Positions 7,614-9,883 of a stretch of 9,883 nt of DNA are shown here, piece by piece (position 1 is the stretch's first letter; each line of letters begins with the position of its first letter). Below the pieces are notes generated by a model. It was not told where the DNA came from. It was given only the letters and a program-made list of their open reading frames with translations, and searched no databases. The stretch covers positions 1 through 9,883 of the forward strand of contig JBBDRV010000057.1 in the NCBI GenBank assembly GCA_040905285.1, written 5' to 3'. The position numbers and the translations under genes are program-made. The stretch is from JBBDRV01 sp040905285. Its GTDB lineage: Bacteria; Bacteroidota; Rhodothermia; Balneolales; Balneolaceae.

Positions 7614-8468
7614 TTGGGAAAAGCAGACCTTCATATTCATACAAGGGCATCGGACGGTTCATGCGATTCTGAAGAGATCCTCAGACTCGCCGTGGAAAAG
7701 GGGATCAGCACGATTTCAATTACAGACCATGATACGATAGGCGGTTATCTGAAAGCCCGTAAAGCAGCTGAAAACCTTCCGGTGACGTTGATTCCCGGAG
7801 TGGAATTTACTGCTTTACACTCCGGAAAAGAGATCCATGTACTGGCCTACAATTTTAATCCGGATGATCCGGGTCTGAAACATCTGCTGGGAAAGCAGAA
7901 GCTGGCGAGACTTGACCGCATGGAGAAGATCCTCGGTTTCCTGAGGAAAAACGAGGGGATTGACCTGACTCTCGATGAAATAAAAGGCCAGGCGGGCAGC
8001 AACAACGTGGGCCGGCCGCATATTGCGCAAATTCTGGTCAAAAAGAAGATAGTGGCCTCTGTTGCGGAGGCTTTTATACGGTACCTCGGCACGCCGCTGA
8101 TAGAAAAAATCGATGTCGGGTACAGATGCATTGAGGAAATAGCCGACGTGGTGGGTGAAGCGGGTGGAGCCACCATACTGGCACATCCCGGACCTCTCTA
8201 TAATCCGGATGAAATGCAGGAACTCATTGACGCCGGGCTTGACGGGCTTGAGTGTATTCACCCGAGTCACAGCTTCGACCAGCAGAAAAGGTTTACCGAA
8301 TTGGCTGCCCGTCAGCATTTGCTGGTGACGGGCGGCAGTGATTTCCACGGAACGGGCAGGGAATATGATCCCTATTTCGGCATAGTTACTCTGAGCGACA
8401 AGCGGGTGAAAGACCTGGAGCGGATCACGGAAAACCGGAAGAAACTGAAAATGAATATCGGATCATGA
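7614..8468 (+). CDS. PHP-domain phosphoesterase (YciV/RNase AM-like)
   Basis: Members of this PHP group are metal-dependent phosphatases; the characterised YciV-type enzymes act on 3',5'-nucleoside bisphosphates and RNA 5' ends. The metal-binding motifs are all present: DLHIHT (His7, His9), ASDGS (Asp14), TDHDT (Asp38, His39), GVEFT (Glu64), GRPH (His136), LAHPG (His191) and GSDFHG (Asp243, His245). The length, 284 residues, fits the stand-alone YciV type rather than a polymerase-associated PHP domain. The start is TTG 7614: a stop at 7587 and the lack of any ATG or GTG before DLHIHT leave almost no other choice, and GGGA lies a few bases upstream. The stop overlaps the ribH start as ATGA (4 bp), a sign of coupled translation. 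The nucleotide phosphatase role is known for the family; the true substrate here is unknown. The 145-bp gap before it holds no clear promoter or terminator. Confidence 0.9.
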   Translation: MGKADLHIHTRASDGSCDSEEILRLAVEKGISTISITDHDTIGGYLKARKAAENLPVTLIPGVEFTALHSGKEIHVLAYNFNPDDPGLKHLLGKQKLARLDRMEKILGFLRKNEGIDLTLDEIKGQAGSNNVGRPHIAQILVKKKIVASVAEAFIRYLGTPLIEKIDVGYRCIEEIADVVGEAGGATILAHPGPLYNPDEMQELIDAGLDGLECIHPSHSFDQQKRFTELAARQHLLVTGGSDFHGTGREYDPYFGIVTLSDKRVKDLERITENRKKLKMNIGS

Positions 8469-8944
8469 TTCAATATATTGAAGGTCAGGCTGATTGGAGC
8501 AAGGTCAGAATCGGTATCTCGGCAGCACGCTGGAATGCAGCGATTACGAATGAAATGGTGGAGGGGGCCCTGTCGGCCCTCAAGGGACGGGGGGTACTGG
8601 AAAAGAACATTACCGTAGTGCGGTGTCCCGGCTCATACGAACTGCCCCTGAGCTGCAAACAGCTGCTGGATAATTTGGAGGTTGACGGAGTGATTGCCCT
8701 CGGGGTTGTGATTCGTGGTGATACCTTCCATTTTGATATTGTATGCGATGCAGTCAACCGGGGTATCATGGAATTGAATTTAATGTACAATAAACCGGTC
8801 GCTTTTGGAGTATTAACTACAGATACTGCTGAACAGGCCGTACAAAGGGCCGGCATGGACAAGGGCGATAAAGGAGCGGAAGCAGCGCTGGCTCTTTGTG
8901 AAATGATTGCACTCGGCAGGAAAATGAAAAATATCGGCAATTAA
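8465..8944 (+). CDS. ribH: 6,7-dimethyl-8-ribityllumazine synthase
   Basis: RibH condenses 5-amino-6-ribitylaminouracil with 3,4-dihydroxy-2-butanone 4-phosphate to give lumazine, the penultimate step of riboflavin synthesis, usually in a pentameric or icosahedral assembly. The 159-residue protein is of normal length. Visible motifs are RWN (22-24) near the N-terminus, PGSYELP, the active-site segment GVVIRGDTFHFDIV with catalytic His89, GVLTTDTAEQAVQRAG, and the C-terminal KGAEAALALCEMI. ATG 8465 overlaps the stop of the PHP gene as ATGA, so its translation is probably coupled to that gene. No other riboflavin gene is in the window, so the rest of the pathway must be elsewhere. No FMN riboswitch was recognised upstream. 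Confidence 0.97.
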   Translation: MIQYIEGQADWSKVRIGISAARWNAAITNEMVEGALSALKGRGVLEKNITVVRCPGSYELPLSCKQLLDNLEVDGVIALGVVIRGDTFHFDIVCDAVNRGIMELNLMYNKPVAFGVLTTDTAEQAVQRAGMDKGDKGAEAALALCEMIALGRKMKNIGN

Positions 8945-8962
8945 TTCTAACTTGATAAAAGA

Positions 8963-8986
8963 CCTTTAAAAATCTACTTTTGAAGG
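8963..8986. other. Short inverted repeat between ribH and uppS
   Basis: The arms CCTTTAAAA (8963-8971) and TTTTGAAGG (8978-8986) can form a 9-bp stem with one G-U pair around a 6-base loop. It is mostly A-T, and no U-run follows on the + strand, so it is a poor intrinsic terminator. It could be a weak processing or pausing site, or chance in an AT-rich gap. Confidence 0.3.
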
Positions 8987-9014
8987 CTTGAAACTATAAA
9001 AATTCCGGACCTGA

Positions 9015-9839
9015 TTGGAATCATATTCATTGACAAACAGAGCGCAGACAGAGGCTGACAAGCTGAGGCAGGAAGAGGTTCAGAAAGCCGGGGCTGTGCC
9101 CGGCCATATTGCCATAATCATGGACGGCAACGGCAGATGGGCAAAAGGCAAGGGGAATATCCGTGTTTTCGGGCATAAAGCCGGAGTGGATTCTGTCAGG
9201 GACATTACGGAAGCATGTGCCCAGATGGGTATCAGGTATCTGACTCTGTATGCGTTTTCCACTGAAAACTGGGGCCGGCCCAGCAGTGAGATCAATGCCC
9301 TGATCCAGTTGTTGATCAGTACCCTGAGAAGTGAAGTAGACAAATTGCATGAAAATAATATTAAACTCTCGACGATCGGTCAGATTGAGCGTTTTCCGGG
9401 GGTTTGCCGGGAAGAACTTCTTGAAGCGGTCGAACTGACCAGGGACAATGACAGGATGGAGCTGTGTCTTGCCCTGAGTTATTCCGGGAGATGGGATATT
9501 ACCGAAGCCGTAAAAAAACTGGCCGGCCGTGTTAAGAAAGGTGAAATTGAGCCGGATGAAATTAACGACAAATTAATAAGTGACCATCTGTCAACGGCAC
9601 TTATTCCGGATCCGGACCTGGTTATCCGTACAAGCGGCGAATTCCGGCTCAGTAACTTTTTATTGTGGCAGCTGGCCTACTCCGAACTGTTTATTACAGA
9701 TACTTTCTGGCCGGATTTCCGAAGGGATGAACTGTACAAGGCAATATTATCCTATCAGTTGCGTGATCGCAGGTATGGGAAGGTTGGTTGCAAGCCGAAT
9801 AATTTTATGAACAATATCATCAATCATATCACCTCTTAA
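9015..9839 (+). CDS. uppS: Isoprenyl transferase (undecaprenyl diphosphate synthase)
   Basis: This cis-prenyltransferase extends farnesyl diphosphate with isopentenyl units to undecaprenyl diphosphate, the lipid carrier for peptidoglycan and O-antigen units; it acts at the cytoplasmic membrane face. Conserved parts are MDGNGRWA with catalytic Asp37, GHKAG (His54), YAFSTENWGRP, SYSGRWDI, and RTSGEFRLSNFLLWQLAYSE with Arg205, Glu209 and Arg211, which bind the diphosphate and Mg. The protein is 274 residues, a little longer than the usual ~250, with a polar N-terminal extension. The start is uncertain: TTG 9015 follows directly after an in-frame TGA (9012-9014), and TTG 9030 is the next option. 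There is no ATG before the MDGNG motif. GGA at 9007-9009 could serve TTG 9015. In many relatives of the suspected host group uppS is followed by bamA, but the window ends before that can be tested. Confidence 0.96.
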   Translation: MESYSLTNRAQTEADKLRQEEVQKAGAVPGHIAIIMDGNGRWAKGKGNIRVFGHKAGVDSVRDITEACAQMGIRYLTLYAFSTENWGRPSSEINALIQLLISTLRSEVDKLHENNIKLSTIGQIERFPGVCREELLEAVELTRDNDRMELCLALSYSGRWDITEAVKKLAGRVKKGEIEPDEINDKLISDHLSTALIPDPDLVIRTSGEFRLSNFLLWQLAYSELFITDTFWPDFRRDELYKAILSYQLRDRRYGKVGCKPNNFMNNIINHITS

Positions 9840-9883
9840 AACTATTACTGATTTAAATCGCGTGTCCCGATCAGTCTTTTACA

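Noticed and set aside
8485..8940. Minus-strand open frame covering ribH
   Set aside because: It mirrors ribH almost end to end; ribH has its active site and normal length, so this is a shadow.

Overview
The window is a densely packed, single-strand (+) run of housekeeping and envelope genes from a bacterial chromosome, with roughly even base composition by eye. No RNA gene, insertion sequence, phage gene or CRISPR array was seen. The best guess for the host is the Bacteroidota/Balneolota/Rhodothermota group. Reasons are the near absence of Shine-Dalgarno sequences, AT-rich stretches before starts, several TTG or GTG starts, and a UppS of the kind found in that group (SYSGRW motif). This assignment is inference and of moderate confidence.

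Layout, left to right: the last ~27 codons of an upstream gene (end about 82), truncated by the window edge and ending inside a 14-bp tandem duplication; a small unrecognised protein with two membrane segments (105-416); a glycerophosphodiester phosphodiesterase overlapping it by 14 bp (403-1209); CTP synthase pyrG (1296-2942); a Nudix hydrolase with a duplicated N-terminal heptapeptide (3056-3562); glutamine-dependent NAD+ synthetase nadE (3647-5326); a secreted MltD-like lytic transglycosylase with three LysM domains (5417-7468); a PHP-domain phosphoesterase (7614-8468) coupled by an ATGA overlap to lumazine synthase ribH (8465-8944); and isoprenyl (undecaprenyl) diphosphate synthase uppS (9015-9839). 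The last 44 bases hold nothing recognisable.

The genes fall into two themes. Nucleotide and cofactor metabolism is represented by PyrG (CTP), NadE (NAD), the Nudix hydrolase (clean-up of nucleotide derivatives) and RibH (riboflavin). Envelope metabolism is represented by the GDPD (phospholipid head groups), the MltD-like enzyme (peptidoglycan turnover) and UppS (lipid carrier for cell-wall precursors). CTP also feeds phospholipid synthesis. Gaps between genes are 70-145 bp except for the two overlaps, so several transcription units are possible.

No clearly new multi-gene system is visible. The points most worth following are the coupling of a PHP phosphatase to ribH, where riboflavin synthesis needs a phosphatase just before RibH; the 14-bp duplication that sets the upstream gene's stop; a G8 tract inside the transglycosylase gene; and the duplicated GTG start region of the Nudix gene.
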